A stretch of 64,000 bases of DNA from Sulfuricurvum sp. (GTDB lineage Bacteria; Campylobacterota; Campylobacteria; Campylobacterales; Sulfurimonadaceae): contig DYMK01000007.1 in assembly GCA_020721585.1 (NCBI GenBank), positions 24,481 through 88,480 on the forward strand, given 5' to 3'. Shown here one piece after another: positions 36,957 to 44,398 of the stretch. Both the position numbers and the translations under genes were made by a program. The notes under the pieces were generated by a model. The model did no database searches, was not told the origin of the DNA, and was given only the letters and a program-made list of their open reading frames with translations. Numbering within the stretch: the first letter of the stretch is position 1; each line of letters starts with the position of its first letter.

Positions 36957-37214
36957 TTAGGCCATCGGGGGCGAACGGTTACGAAGCGAAATCGCTTCTT
37001 GATGGGATTGATTTACCAATGCACCATCAAAAGGTTCATAGAAAGAGGAAACAAAGGTAAGCGTCAAGGGATCACTTAAGAGCGTCGGGGAATGGGCAAT
37101 GAGACACACTTCACACGTTCCATCATGAAGATGATGAGGGTTTAGCTCATGGACAACCCCGACAAAAAGGGAAAGTATGAATAAAAACGCAAAAAATCGT
37201 TTGAATTGTTTCAT
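36957..37214 (-). CDS. Small secreted/membrane His-Cys protein linked to the TonB receptor
   Basis: 85 residues. An N-terminal hydrophobic helix with a basic start (signal or anchor) is followed by 'HELNPHHLHDGTCEVCLIAHS', which offers several His and a CxxC for metal binding. Small proteins with this H..HH..C..C layout sit beside TonB receptors in other proteobacteria and resemble DUF2946-like proteins; function is unknown. It is the first gene of the receptor operon, with GGGG/AAGGGGGG upstream of the ATG and a TATACT promoter. Confidence 0.75.
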   Translation of the reverse strand: MKQFKRFFAFLFILSLFVGVVHELNPHHLHDGTCEVCLIAHSPTLLSDPLTLTFVSSFYEPFDGALVNQSHQEAISLRNRSPPMA

Positions 37215-37241
37215 ATTTCCCCCCTTGAAAGTTATTTTGAA

Positions 37242-37247
37242 AGTATA
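37242..37247 (-). promoter_or_regulatory. -10 box of the TonB-receptor operon
   Basis: Minus-strand TATACT, 28 bases before the start codon of the small His-Cys protein. Confidence 0.45.
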
Positions 37248-37271
37248 GCTAGTCAGCCCTAAAAAACTAAA

Positions 37272-37290
37272 TTTCAGTTCAATTCTGAAA
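37272..37290. promoter_or_regulatory. Candidate operator upstream of the TonB-receptor promoter
   Basis: TTTCAG-ttcaatt-CTGAAA, a 19-base inverted repeat just upstream of the -35 region. Its size suits a dimeric metal regulator or other activator/repressor, but it does not match a Fur or Zur consensus well. Confidence 0.4.
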
Positions 37291-37349
37291 GCGGATTAAC
37301 GACGATCACAGGCAAATTATTTCACTTCTTGGGAAGCATTATGAGAAAA

Positions 37350-37361
37350 GGCGAATTCGCC
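37350..37361. repeat. 12-bp palindrome GGCGAATTCGCC
   Basis: A perfect palindrome in the 290-base divergent spacer 37215-37504. Its role is unknown. The same spacer also holds an imperfect GGTGCC...GGTGCCAGTCACC repeat near 37410-37434, of a kind seen in REP-like remnants, and the two promoters noted here. Confidence 0.35.
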
Positions 37362-37459
37362 TATGTTTAGAAGTAATGCAACAAAGAAATGGGATCACAA
37401 ATATGGTGCCTAGGGAAAAAAGGTGCCAGTCACCATTTTTTGTATTGTGTCTTTTCGGG

Positions 37460-37465
37460 TATAAT
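37460..37465 (+). promoter_or_regulatory. -10 box for the PD-(D/E)XK-like gene
   Basis: TATAAT preceded by GGG, 39 bases upstream of the start codon at 37505; AAGGAG follows as ribosome site. Confidence 0.5.
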
Positions 37466-37504
37466 AATAACTGAACTATCAACGTTTTGTAAGGAGATTT
37501 TCCA

Positions 37505-38047
37505 ATGACCGATCAAGAATTAAAAGACCTCGTAGCAGGATTGGCTATCAAATCGGATAGACTCGATGCCCAAATGCAACGCACCGACGAACAAATGAAA
37601 CGCACTGACGAAAAACTAGAACGCATTGGCATTACTTTGGGAAATATCTCCAACAACCAAGGTTCAGTTGCCGAGGAGTTCTTTTATAACTCATTGGCAC
37701 ATACCCAAACCTTAGCAGGGATTCATTACGATTTTGTGGATAAAAATATGACACGCTCTAGTAATGGTGTTAGTGATGAATACGATATTGTCATGATAAA
37801 CGGAAAAAACGTTGCCATCATCGAAGTCAAATACAAAGCTCACGAAAGTGACTTAGACAAATTATTGACCAAAAAATACGAGAACTTCAAAAAGCTTTTC
37901 CCAGTATATAAAGATTATAATCATCATCTCGTATTAGCTACCTTTTCACTGTATGATGACCTAAAAGAAAAAGCACTTGCCAATGGAGTAACCGTATTGC
38001 AACGCAAAGGGGACACGATAGAAAGTTTTGTACCCGAAGCAGCATAA
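37505..38047 (+). CDS. Coiled-coil protein with PD-(D/E)XK nuclease-like domain
   Basis: 180 residues. Residues ~15-45 are a coiled coil made of a repeated unit 'RTDEQMKRTDEKLER'. Then 'GSVAEEFFYNSL' (E on a helix), 'DEYDIVMINGKNVAIIEVKYK' (D and ExK), and a C-terminal strand-helix pair. The E...D...EVK layout is that of the restriction-endonuclease fold; similar coiled-coil plus nuclease-like proteins (DUF3782-type) occur in many copies in Campylobacterota and cyanobacteria. Whether it cuts DNA is unproven. It stands alone with its own promoter, and base composition is close to the host. Confidence 0.75.
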   Translation: MTDQELKDLVAGLAIKSDRLDAQMQRTDEQMKRTDEKLERIGITLGNISNNQGSVAEEFFYNSLAHTQTLAGIHYDFVDKNMTRSSNGVSDEYDIVMINGKNVAIIEVKYKAHESDLDKLLTKKYENFKKLFPVYKDYNHHLVLATFSLYDDLKEKALANGVTVLQRKGDTIESFVPEAA

Positions 38048-38053
38048 GAAATT

Positions 38054-38093
38054 ACACCCCTGTGAGTGAATATCCACTTTTGAAAAGGGGTGT
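38054..38093. terminator. Hairpin between convergent genes, possibly bidirectional terminator
   Basis: ACACCCCT and AGGGGTGT enclose a nested AGTG/CACT stem, in the gap between convergent genes. T-runs are short on both sides, so termination is plausible but not certain. Confidence 0.45.
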
Positions 38094-38134
38094 CAAAATA
38101 CGCGTCGGGCGTTAAATATTAAGAAAAATAAGAG

Positions 38135-38605
38135 TTATTTGAGTATACACGTTTTAGGCGAGCTAATACTTGCAAGCCCTACAATACCGTTTTTTAGAAC
38201 GTGAATATTTTTAAAGCCCACCATCTTTAGACTAATTGCCGCAGGAATAGCACGTGTTCCTGAATGACAAAAAACAACAATACGTTTGTCCGTCGGGATA
38301 CGATCAAGGTTTTTGGCTTCAAAAAGCTCTTCAAGAGGCATTTCGAGTGTGTGGGGATAGCCCGTTTTAATAAACGCTTGCTCTTGTGGGGTACGTACAT
38401 CGATCAAGACAATAGAAGGATCTTTTTTGACCTCCGCAACAAAGGCTTCAGGCTCAAGTAAAAAAGTACTTTGGGAGAGGGGGACAAACGTCATTTTCTC
38501 ATAAAAGCTATCCATTTTTTGAGCCAATTGAGCATCGTATGCTGATGCAGAGGTGACACTAAGGGTCAACGTTGCTAGTAGGGTAATAAGGGTGTTTTTT
38601 TTCAT
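38135..38605 (-). CDS. Periplasmic rhodanese-domain protein
   Basis: 156 residues from the ATG at 38605, chosen because GGAG lies eight bases before it and a clean signal peptide begins there ('MKKNTLITLLATLTLSVTSASA'). The rhodanese domain follows: 'IVLIDVRTPQEQAFIKTGYP' and 'VVFCHSGTRAIPAAISLKM', with the active-site Cys. Predicted periplasmic sulfurtransferase. The gene lies 35 bases after the NifX-like gene and is probably co-transcribed with it. Confidence 0.9.
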   Translation of the reverse strand: MKKNTLITLLATLTLSVTSASAYDAQLAQKMDSFYEKMTFVPLSQSTFLLEPEAFVAEVKKDPSIVLIDVRTPQEQAFIKTGYPHTLEMPLEELFEAKNLDRIPTDKRIVVFCHSGTRAIPAAISLKMVGFKNIHVLKNGIVGLASISSPKTCILK

Positions 38606-38640
38606 TTGGTTCTCCATAGTACGTGTGTTGTTTTGGTTGT

Positions 38641-39066
38641 TTAAGCGTGTACGTGGTGTCCGCCACATCCGCATCCTATTGAGTGATTGTGTGTATGGCT
38701 ATGTGAAGCATGGTGATCGCTTCCCAATAGAGCTTCATAATTTTCCGCTGTTACTTGAATGAGTTTATCTTCATGAAATGCCGCTACCGCTTGGGAAATC
38801 GTCATTCTCTTCTCCCCGCCAAAATAGACTTTTATCCCATACGTTTTGAGTAGTACAAACGGATTGAGTCCCAAATGGGAGACGATAAGCACATCAACAT
38901 TATGCGTTAAAAGGGTACGGGCGACATCTTTCCCCCCATTTTGTTCCATTGGTTGGGTTGTAATAACCCCTTCCTCATCAACAAAGGCGAAATGTTTAGC
39001 GTTTCCAAACAAGGGAGCCAATGTGGCATCGGTACGAGCAGATTTGATAGGCAGTGAGAGTATCAT
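38641..39066 (-). CDS. NifX/NifB-type (dinitrogenase Fe-Mo cofactor) domain protein with His-rich tail
   Basis: 141 residues. Residues ~1-105 match the small domain shared by NifX, NafY and the NifB C-terminus that binds iron-molybdenum cofactor precursors ('FGNAKHFAFVDEEG', 'TLLTHNVDVLIVSHLGLNPF', 'GIKVYFG'). Many stand-alone members occur outside nitrogen fixation, and no nif gene is in this window. The C-terminal ~25 residues are a metal-binding-like tail with about ten His and a CGCGG motif. It comes before a periplasmic rhodanese, hinting at metal-sulfur chemistry. Confidence 0.85.
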   Translation of the reverse strand: MILSLPIKSARTDATLAPLFGNAKHFAFVDEEGVITTQPMEQNGGKDVARTLLTHNVDVLIVSHLGLNPFVLLKTYGIKVYFGGEKRMTISQAVAAFHEDKLIQVTAENYEALLGSDHHASHSHTHNHSIGCGCGGHHVHA

Positions 39067-39096
39067 ACTTTTTCCTTTTAATTATTATCTGATGAA

Positions 39097-39102
39097 ATTA
39101 TA
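39097..39102 (-). promoter_or_regulatory. -10 box for the NifX-like/rhodanese unit
   Basis: Minus-strand TATAAT 30 bases before the start of the NifX-like gene. Confidence 0.45.
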
Positions 39103-39144
39103 GTTAATATGACGAAAAAAGTCAAGTATTAGACCTAGTTGTAA

Positions 39145-39234
39145 CGTCATTCTGGTCTTAACTCAGGGTCTAAAAGAGAAGATACTGAATTCAACTAGAC
39201 TCCTGTTTACGTGGGAGTGTATGGATTCAGGCGG
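39145..39234. repeat. Degenerate intergenic palindromic element
   Basis: Starts CGTCATTCTGG and ends near TGGATTCAGGCGGG, with ACTCAGGGTC inside; it looks like a decayed relative of the CGTCAT elements at 18.7 and 43.4 kb. Fills most of the spacer between the NifX-like gene and the small membrane peptide. Confidence 0.35.
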
Positions 39235-39240
39235 GTATTT

Positions 39241-39348
39241 TTACACTAAAAGCCAGTAAAGTCCACCCCCGACCATCGCTGCGATAAGGGCAATCACGAC
39301 AAACGTGAGAATAATACGGGTGATAAGGAAAAAGAAAAATTTAGCCAT
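39241..39348 (-). CDS. 35-residue single-helix membrane peptide at the end of the Bat operon
   Basis: A short frame from ATG 39348 to TAA 39241, 12 bases after the BatB-like gene on the same strand. It begins 'MAKFFFFLITRIILTFVVIA' and continues with 'LIAAMVGGGLYWLLV', i.e. one membrane helix with a Gly-rich patch. An AGG sits seven to nine bases before the ATG. It is too short for most gene finders; coding status rests on position, composition and ribosome site only. Confidence 0.5.
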   Translation of the reverse strand: MAKFFFFLITRIILTFVVIALIAAMVGGGLYWLLV

Positions 39349-39360
39349 CGGTAGCCTTTT

Positions 39361-40458
39361 TTAGGGGTAAGAAAATAGGGGGGTCATCCCCTCTGTTTCT
39401 TGGGATGGAACCCTTGTCATGGGATGTTTTGGGGTGATACTCGTAGAACGTGGTGTGGTCGTCGTGCAAGGTGGTGTCGCGGTGAGATGCGGTAATTTCC
39501 GTTGATTAAAAGCTACCCATTGGGCTAAATGGGGGTCAGTGGTGTGAACATGGGCGTACCAATACGCAGCTTGGTCATACTTCCCTGATTTAAAATACGC
39601 ATTGGCAAGGTTATAGCGTACTTGCGGTGTGTCGTGAAGCCGTTGATAGGTCAAAAAAAGGGTGGCACTTTGGGAATAGTGACCCTTTTGGTACGCTTCC
39701 ACCGCATTTTTGAGTACTAAAAAATCCATCACTCCCGCGTTTGCTTTGGGGGGGACTAACACAACCAAAAATGCCACCATCCCCAAGGCAACACTCTCTC
39801 GTTTGCTCATCGAAATCAACCCCAATCCAATCAACAGCAATGCCACTCCCAGTGGGAGATAGAAGAGGGGAAAATAGATCACCTCCTCTTTCTTGGGATG
39901 CAAGAAGTGCTGTTCTTGGGGGGTTAGCGGTGCGGTAGTGGAGAGGATAATGTAGGGGTGGGGCAGTTTGGCACACTGGGTTGGGTCACTGTGGGGATCG
40001 TCCATTACCCTCCATGAGAGGTGGCGAATCAAACGCGAAAGGGTCGCTTTGTCTTCACTGCTGGGGGCAATGCGGTACAGTTGCGTATCGTATGCGACCA
40101 GCGCAATGGGGGCATCACTGGCATCAATAATCGTGAGCGCTTTACGCTTAAGTTCTTCAAACTCAGCGATGGGACGCAACGAAATATCAAGGGAAATGGT
40201 CACCGGTTGGGGCGAAAGGGGGATTTTTCTCTCTTCGACAACCGGTTGAGAAAGGGCGAGGATAAGGAGAAGCGAGGCGATCAAAAAAAGGAGATTGCGC
40301 CCTTGCAGACCAAGCGTTGTCTCTTCTACGTAGAGCATTTTCCATGCACGCGGAGTGAAATGGAGGTGTTGAGGGATGTGTTGGGTGAGCCAAAAATAAA
40401 AGAGTATCCCCACCGGCAACGACATCCACAACAGAAATTCAGGGTGCAAAAAAATCAT
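39361..40458 (-). CDS. BatB-like membrane protein with degenerate VWA and C-terminal TPR
   Basis: 365 residues. Two N-terminal membrane helices (~8-25 and ~56-72) as in BatA/BatB, then a short VWA-like domain whose metal site reads 'DISLRP' where DxSxS is expected, so metal binding is doubtful. Helix pair ~192-235 includes the next membrane segments. The C-terminal part (~240-310) has TPR-like repeats ('AVEAYQKGHYSQSATLF', 'YNLANAYFKSGKYDQAAYWYA'), the job of BatC in other bacteria, so this looks like a BatB-BatC fusion. A Thr/Pro-rich tail ends the protein. Overlaps the BatA-like gene by four bases. Confidence 0.78.
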   Translation of the reverse strand: MIFLHPEFLLWMSLPVGILFYFWLTQHIPQHLHFTPRAWKMLYVEETTLGLQGRNLLFLIASLLLILALSQPVVEERKIPLSPQPVTISLDISLRPIAEFEELKRKALTIIDASDAPIALVAYDTQLYRIAPSSEDKATLSRLIRHLSWRVMDDPHSDPTQCAKLPHPYIILSTTAPLTPQEQHFLHPKKEEVIYFPLFYLPLGVALLLIGLGLISMSKRESVALGMVAFLVVLVPPKANAGVMDFLVLKNAVEAYQKGHYSQSATLFLTYQRLHDTPQVRYNLANAYFKSGKYDQAAYWYAHVHTTDPHLAQWVAFNQRKLPHLTATPPCTTTTPRSTSITPKHPMTRVPSQETEGMTPLFSYP

Positions 40459-41180
40459 ACGCTTCCCCGCTGATTACGACCATAGAGATAGAGCAATAAC
40501 GCCATAAAGCCCAAAAAAAGGGGATAAAAATAGTAATAGACTTTGGTGGAGTGTTCGCTAAAAATCTCGATGGCGGGGTGGCGGCGACTCTCTTTTTGGA
40601 TCCATTGATCCTCCTGTTTATCGGAAATAAGCAAGCGATCGTGTAGACTTAGGGGGAGTTGCTTTTCCCACGTTTTGGGATGATCGGAGAGGATAATCAC
40701 CCATGGTTTGGTGTGAGTGGTTAAAAATTGGAGCGTTTCGCGCGGGAGTGGGGCGGTTGTGGTGGTCTGAGGCACGTGGGTGACCATCGAGCCTAAAGCG
40801 GTATGGTCGTAGGTAAGGGGGAGGATGATCCCCCCAACGTACACCCCAATGGCATCGTGAGGTCGTAAGGCGATGAGGGTTGTGATCGTCGTTTTCGTCT
40901 TAGCCGTGGTATCATCCGCGATAATGAGGGTTTGGTACCCCGCGTAGTGGGTGGGGAGGGGGGTTTCTTTGATGGGGGACATCAGCGCGACAATCAAAAA
41001 AACAATCATCCCCCATTGTGCCATTGTTATCCATGTCACGCTCCTCTTTGGCGGGGATAGATGGTGCAGTTGGGGAAATAACAGCGGATTGGTGCGCAAG
41101 GGACACAACTGGTCACACCCCAAAAAAACAAAGAGGAGAAAACCCAGTTTGGGAAACTCAAAGTAGACCCCCTCAAACAT
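40455..41180 (-). CDS. BatA-like membrane protein with reduced VWA domain
   Basis: About 241 residues from the ATG at 41180 (the frame also has a TTG at 41183). N-terminal 'FEGVYFEFPKLGFLLFVFLG' and a second helix (~54-68) match the BatA start; a C-terminal helix (~214-235) returns to the membrane. The soluble middle is VWA-like in strand order ('TLIIADDTT', 'DAIGVYVGG', 'PWVIILSDH') but lacks a clear DxSxS site. Part of the MoxR-DUF58-Bat operon. Confidence 0.72.
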   Translation of the reverse strand: MFEGVYFEFPKLGFLLFVFLGCDQLCPLRTNPLLFPQLHHLSPPKRSVTWITMAQWGMIVFLIVALMSPIKETPLPTHYAGYQTLIIADDTTAKTKTTITTLIALRPHDAIGVYVGGIILPLTYDHTALGSMVTHVPQTTTTAPLPRETLQFLTTHTKPWVIILSDHPKTWEKQLPLSLHDRLLISDKQEDQWIQKESRRHPAIEIFSEHSTKVYYYFYPLFLGFMALLLYLYGRNQRGSV

Positions 41181-41574
41181 CAATCATTTCGCAATACAGA
41201 TGATAATAGCCGATGGTCTGTGCATCGATGGGATCCACAGCGGGGGCATATTTATACGGTTCCAAACGGCTGATGAGGTGATCGTATGCTCCATGCGTGC
41301 GGTCGTTGTCGTGGGAAAAATAGTACCCTTCTTGGGTGATGGTGTAGGCAGCACGTTTGGGATTGCTCCAATCGATATGCGTTAGACGATCGTAGTGGTG
41401 ATGGCGAGGATTGGCTAATTTGAGCCGTTTTTGACGACGCTTCCACCACACTATCCCCCCTAAAATGACCATTATCGCTAAGGTGACCATCCCCCCAAAA
41501 GGGTACCATGAGGTATCAGGCACCTCCACAAGGGGCATGATGTCATTGAGGGGAATATCCTGTGATGCTTTCAT
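41173..41574 (-). CDS. Small membrane protein of the MoxR/Bat operon (DUF4381-like)
   Basis: 133 residues with one membrane helix (~26-44) following 'DTSWYPFGG', then a basic stretch and a soluble C-terminus. Position between the DUF58 and BatA-like genes and the single helix fit the DUF4381 proteins of such operons. Overlaps both neighbours (four and about ten bases). Exact role unknown. Confidence 0.7.
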   Translation of the reverse strand: MKASQDIPLNDIMPLVEVPDTSWYPFGGMVTLAIMVILGGIVWWKRRQKRLKLANPRHHHYDRLTHIDWSNPKRAAYTITQEGYYFSHDNDRTHGAYDHLISRLEPYKYAPAVDPIDAQTIGYYHLYCEMIDV

Positions 41575-42404
41575 GCTCTCCCCTCAAACAAACGGCGTAA
41601 CGTCACGGAGGTGTTGGTATGGGTATAGAGTTTGACAAAACGGATACCGCAACTGCGAAGATGCGCAAAGAGTGCCGTATCATGCTCGTGTATTTTTTGG
41701 GCGTAATGTTCCATCCGTTTGGCGTTAAAATCCCCCTCTAAGGTCTGCCCTGTTTGGGGATCTTGGAGGGTGCCAAAGCCCAAAGATTTGGGTTTTTCTT
41801 CAAAAGAATCCCGCACGATGATGGCGACCACTTCGTGTTGTTTGGCAAGAAGTTTCAAAGGGGGAATCTCGAAAAAATCGCCGATGAGAACGATGAGCGA
41901 TTTGCGCCGTAGCCGTTTGGAAAGGGTGCGCGCCATCACCGAATAATCAGCACGATGCCCGATCAAGGGGGTCTTCATCATCTCCTCCACGCTCATGGTC
42001 ACCGCAAAGTGTTTTTTGGTTCCCCGTATCTCGTGAAGCATCGTCTCTTGAAACGTATAGTGGGTAAAAAGATCCCCATTCCCCACCGCTGAATACCCCA
42101 CCAGTGCGACCGCTTCGGCGGCTTTTTCGATTTTGAACGTATCGGTGCCAAAGTGCATCGCCCCCCCCACCATCGCTACGGTGACCACGCTTAGTTCTCG
42201 CTCTTCCCGAAATACTTTGACGTAGGGGCGTTGGAGTTTGGCGGTGACGTTCCAATCAATATGGCGAATGTCATCGCCACTGACGTATTCGCGCAGTTCG
42301 ATAAAATCGTACCCTTCCCCCTTAAACATCGAGGGGTTATTACCGATACGATCCCCCACAATCTGCCGACGGGCGCGGATGAGAATCTCTTTGGCGTGTC
42401 GCAT
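41571..42404 (-). CDS. DUF58-domain protein
   Basis: 277 residues. The DUF58 signature 'GEGYDFIELREYVSGDDIRHIDWNVTAK' spans residues ~28-55 and is followed by 'VKVFREERELSVV'. The remainder is VWA-like. DUF58 proteins accompany MoxR ATPases across bacteria and are thought to act as chaperone partners for membrane or periplasmic complexes. Starts two bases after moxR. Confidence 0.9.
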   Translation of the reverse strand: MRHAKEILIRARRQIVGDRIGNNPSMFKGEGYDFIELREYVSGDDIRHIDWNVTAKLQRPYVKVFREERELSVVTVAMVGGAMHFGTDTFKIEKAAEAVALVGYSAVGNGDLFTHYTFQETMLHEIRGTKKHFAVTMSVEEMMKTPLIGHRADYSVMARTLSKRLRRKSLIVLIGDFFEIPPLKLLAKQHEVVAIIVRDSFEEKPKSLGFGTLQDPQTGQTLEGDFNAKRMEHYAQKIHEHDTALFAHLRSCGIRFVKLYTHTNTSVTLRRLFEGRA

Positions 42405-42406
42405 GA

Positions 42407-43354
42407 TTAGGGAACCGGTATGGCTTTAACCACCGCTTCGATGAGGGTATCGACATCGATCCCCTCCGCTTCGGCTTCGTAGGATAAGACCAACCGATGG
42501 CGCATACTGGCTTTGAGAATGCCGATAATATCGCTGGGGGAGACGAAGTTCTTACCGCGCAAAAAAGCTGCCGCACGCGAAGCCTTAAACAGATCAATGC
42601 TCACCCGAGGAGAGGCACCAAATTGGAGGTATTTCGCCATCTCGCCCAATCCAAACGCCTCTAAATTGCGAGTCGCTTGCACCAGTGTGATGATGTAATT
42701 TTCCACCTCTTCATCGATATGAATGGCGCGGACGGCGGTTTTGAGTTGCTCTAGCATGGGGGCATCGACCACCGCTGTGATGGTCTCATACGTCGATGAA
42801 GCAACCCGTCGGGCGATGGTGAGTTCCTCTTGGGGAGTGTTGTAGCCCACGTTAATCTTGAGCATAAAACGATCCAATTGCGCCTCAGGGAGCGGATAGA
42901 CCCCCTCATTTTCGATAGGATTTTGGGTCGCAAGGACTAAAAACGGCGGCGGAAGAGCAAAACTCTCCTCCCCAAGGGTCACTTGCCGCTCTTGCATCAC
43001 CTCTAGCAGTGCCGATTGGACTTTGGCGGGGGCGCGGTTGATCTCATCGGCGAGGAGGAGATTGGTAAAAATCGGCCCTTTTTTGATCTTAAATCCGTTG
43101 TGTTGCGGATCGTAGACCTCAGCACCCAAAATGTCACTGGGCAAAAGATCGGGGGTAAACTGCACCCGTTTAAAGGTCAGCCCCAAGGTCTGAGAGAGTG
43201 CTTTGACCGTGGTGGTCTTGGCTAATCCCGGAATCCCCTCGATAAGAATATGCCCATCGCATAACAATCCGATGAGTAACCCATCGATAAGGGTGTCGTG
43301 ACCGACAATGGTTTTGGCGATTTCGGTGCGTATTCGATTAATTGTTTCTATCAT
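42407..43354 (-). CDS. MoxR-family AAA+ ATPase
   Basis: 315-residue cytosolic AAA+ chaperone. Walker A region 'LIEGIPGLAKTTTVKAL' at ~35-50 (GxPGxAKT type), Walker B 'LLLADEINRAPAKVQSALLEVM' near 100-120, 'LATQNPIENEGVYPLPEAQLDRF' with sensor 1 Asn and Arg finger, and the C-terminal 'ASPRVSIDLFKASRAAAFLRG'. It heads the operon MoxR, DUF58, DUF4381-like, BatA-like, BatB/C-like, small peptide. GAGGTG precedes the ATG. Confidence 0.95.
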   Translation of the reverse strand: MIETINRIRTEIAKTIVGHDTLIDGLLIGLLCDGHILIEGIPGLAKTTTVKALSQTLGLTFKRVQFTPDLLPSDILGAEVYDPQHNGFKIKKGPIFTNLLLADEINRAPAKVQSALLEVMQERQVTLGEESFALPPPFLVLATQNPIENEGVYPLPEAQLDRFMLKINVGYNTPQEELTIARRVASSTYETITAVVDAPMLEQLKTAVRAIHIDEEVENYIITLVQATRNLEAFGLGEMAKYLQFGASPRVSIDLFKASRAAAFLRGKNFVSPSDIIGILKASMRHRLVLSYEAEAEGIDVDTLIEAVVKAIPVP

Positions 43355-43426
43355 AGTGTCACCTCTTTATCTGTTGTGAGTTTATCGTGTTTCTTTTTAG
43401 GTTTCTATTTGTGTAGCAACTTATCT

Positions 43427-43454
43427 CGTCATCCCGTACTCGATACGGGATCCA
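43427..43454. repeat. Intergenic palindromic element, left of the ATPase/HNH pair
   Basis: CGTCAT followed by CCCGTA-ctcga-TACGGG and ATCCA. Same frame (CGTCAT, CTCGA loop, ATCCA) as the left half of 18685-18748, with different stem bases. Confidence 0.65.
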
Positions 43455-43480
43455 TCTTTTGCATTTAATATCATCCTCTC

Positions 43481-44398
43481 CTATACCAATCCTAACTCTT
43501 CACTGATGTCTTTGATGAGTTTAGAGAGGGGGCGTTTGTGGAGGTCTTCATCATCTAAATATCCACACGTTATAAACCTATGTATTTCTGCTTCATCAAA
43601 TCCTATTTCACTTAACGATTTTCGTAATGAATCAAAATGCTCTTTTGTATCTTCTCTGTAGAGTTTTGTGTAAAGCTCATGGACAACATCTCCATGATGT
43701 TTATAAAAATCTTCAAGTTTAAAATACTCATCATTTATATCAATCTTTTCAACTAATTTAGGTGGAAAATTATTGATGGATTCAATGTCAAAACTAAATT
43801 TAAAATCATCACTTTTTATTTCATAAGGGCTTACTAATTTGTCTGTATAACTATTTTTATTTCCTTTCGCAGTTGTACCATTACATACAGAACAAGATGG
43901 AATCAGATTGTAAAATGAAACTCCTAAATATGGATATTTGTCCTTAGGAAAAAAGTGGTCTATCTGAGGTCTAACTACTCCTCGTTTGCTCACTGATTGA
44001 ATATAGGCTCTATTGCAATAAGGGCAGGTTTGTAGTCCAATATCATCAACAAATTTTAAACCATCAAACCTAGTTGGTTCTTCATATACTCTGCTAACAA
44101 AAGCATTATAAAGAACTTTTTTTAAATTATCTGTCATTTGAGGCTCTAAATCATCAATCAAAACTCGTAATTTTTTAGGATTACTACTCAAAATCTCTTT
44201 TAATTTTACTTCGGTATTAATAGACTTTAAAAAGTTTATTTCATTAGTATTTAATGAAACTTTTTGATATTGCACATTGTTTTTGAAGCCTTTTAATCCG
44301 TTGTCATTAATGATACGTTCAAGTGGATTTCGTACATTTAGCCACATTTTTTTAGCAAACTTATCTGCTTGAGTTTGTTCAATCTTTAGGCTTAACAC
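43481..44398 (-). CDS. HNH endonuclease, PtuB-like (Septu-type system)
   Basis: 305 residues, AT-rich. The HNH fold is intact: Cys pairs C125/C128 ('CPYCNR') and C169/C172 ('CSVC') hold a structural zinc; the catalytic core is D147-H148 ('QIDHFFPKDKYPYLG') with N164 in 'SFYNLIPSC'. A helical N-terminus of ~110 residues precedes it. This is the layout of PtuB-type HNH nucleases that pair with an SMC-like ATPase in Septu phage-defence systems and in some retrons. The start overlaps the ATPase gene by 20 bases, so the two are coupled. No reverse transcriptase is present. Confidence 0.85.
   Translation of the reverse strand: MLSLKIEQTQADKFAKKMWLNVRNPLERIINDNGLKGFKNNVQYQKVSLNTNEINFLKSINTEVKLKEILSSNPKKLRVLIDDLEPQMTDNLKKVLYNAFVSRVYEEPTRFDGLKFVDDIGLQTCPYCNRAYIQSVSKRGVVRPQIDHFFPKDKYPYLGVSFYNLIPSCSVCNGTTAKGNKNSYTDKLVSPYEIKSDDFKFSFDIESINNFPPKLVEKIDINDEYFKLEDFYKHHGDVVHELYTKLYREDTKEHFDSLRKSLSEIGFDEAEIHRFITCGYLDDEDLHKRPLSKLIKDISEELGLV

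Noticed and set aside
37410..37434. GGTGCC-type REP-like palindrome suggesting a REP-associated transposase
   Set aside because: The palindrome is imperfect and no Y1-type transposase is nearby; noted only within the spacer description.
38641..39066. Nitrogen-fixation gene cluster
   Set aside because: The NifX-like domain also occurs in many non-diazotroph proteins, and no nifHDK, nifB or regulator is present here.
39145..39234. CRISPR-like repeat structure
   Set aside because: There is no regular repeat-spacer spacing anywhere in the window; this is a single degenerate palindrome.
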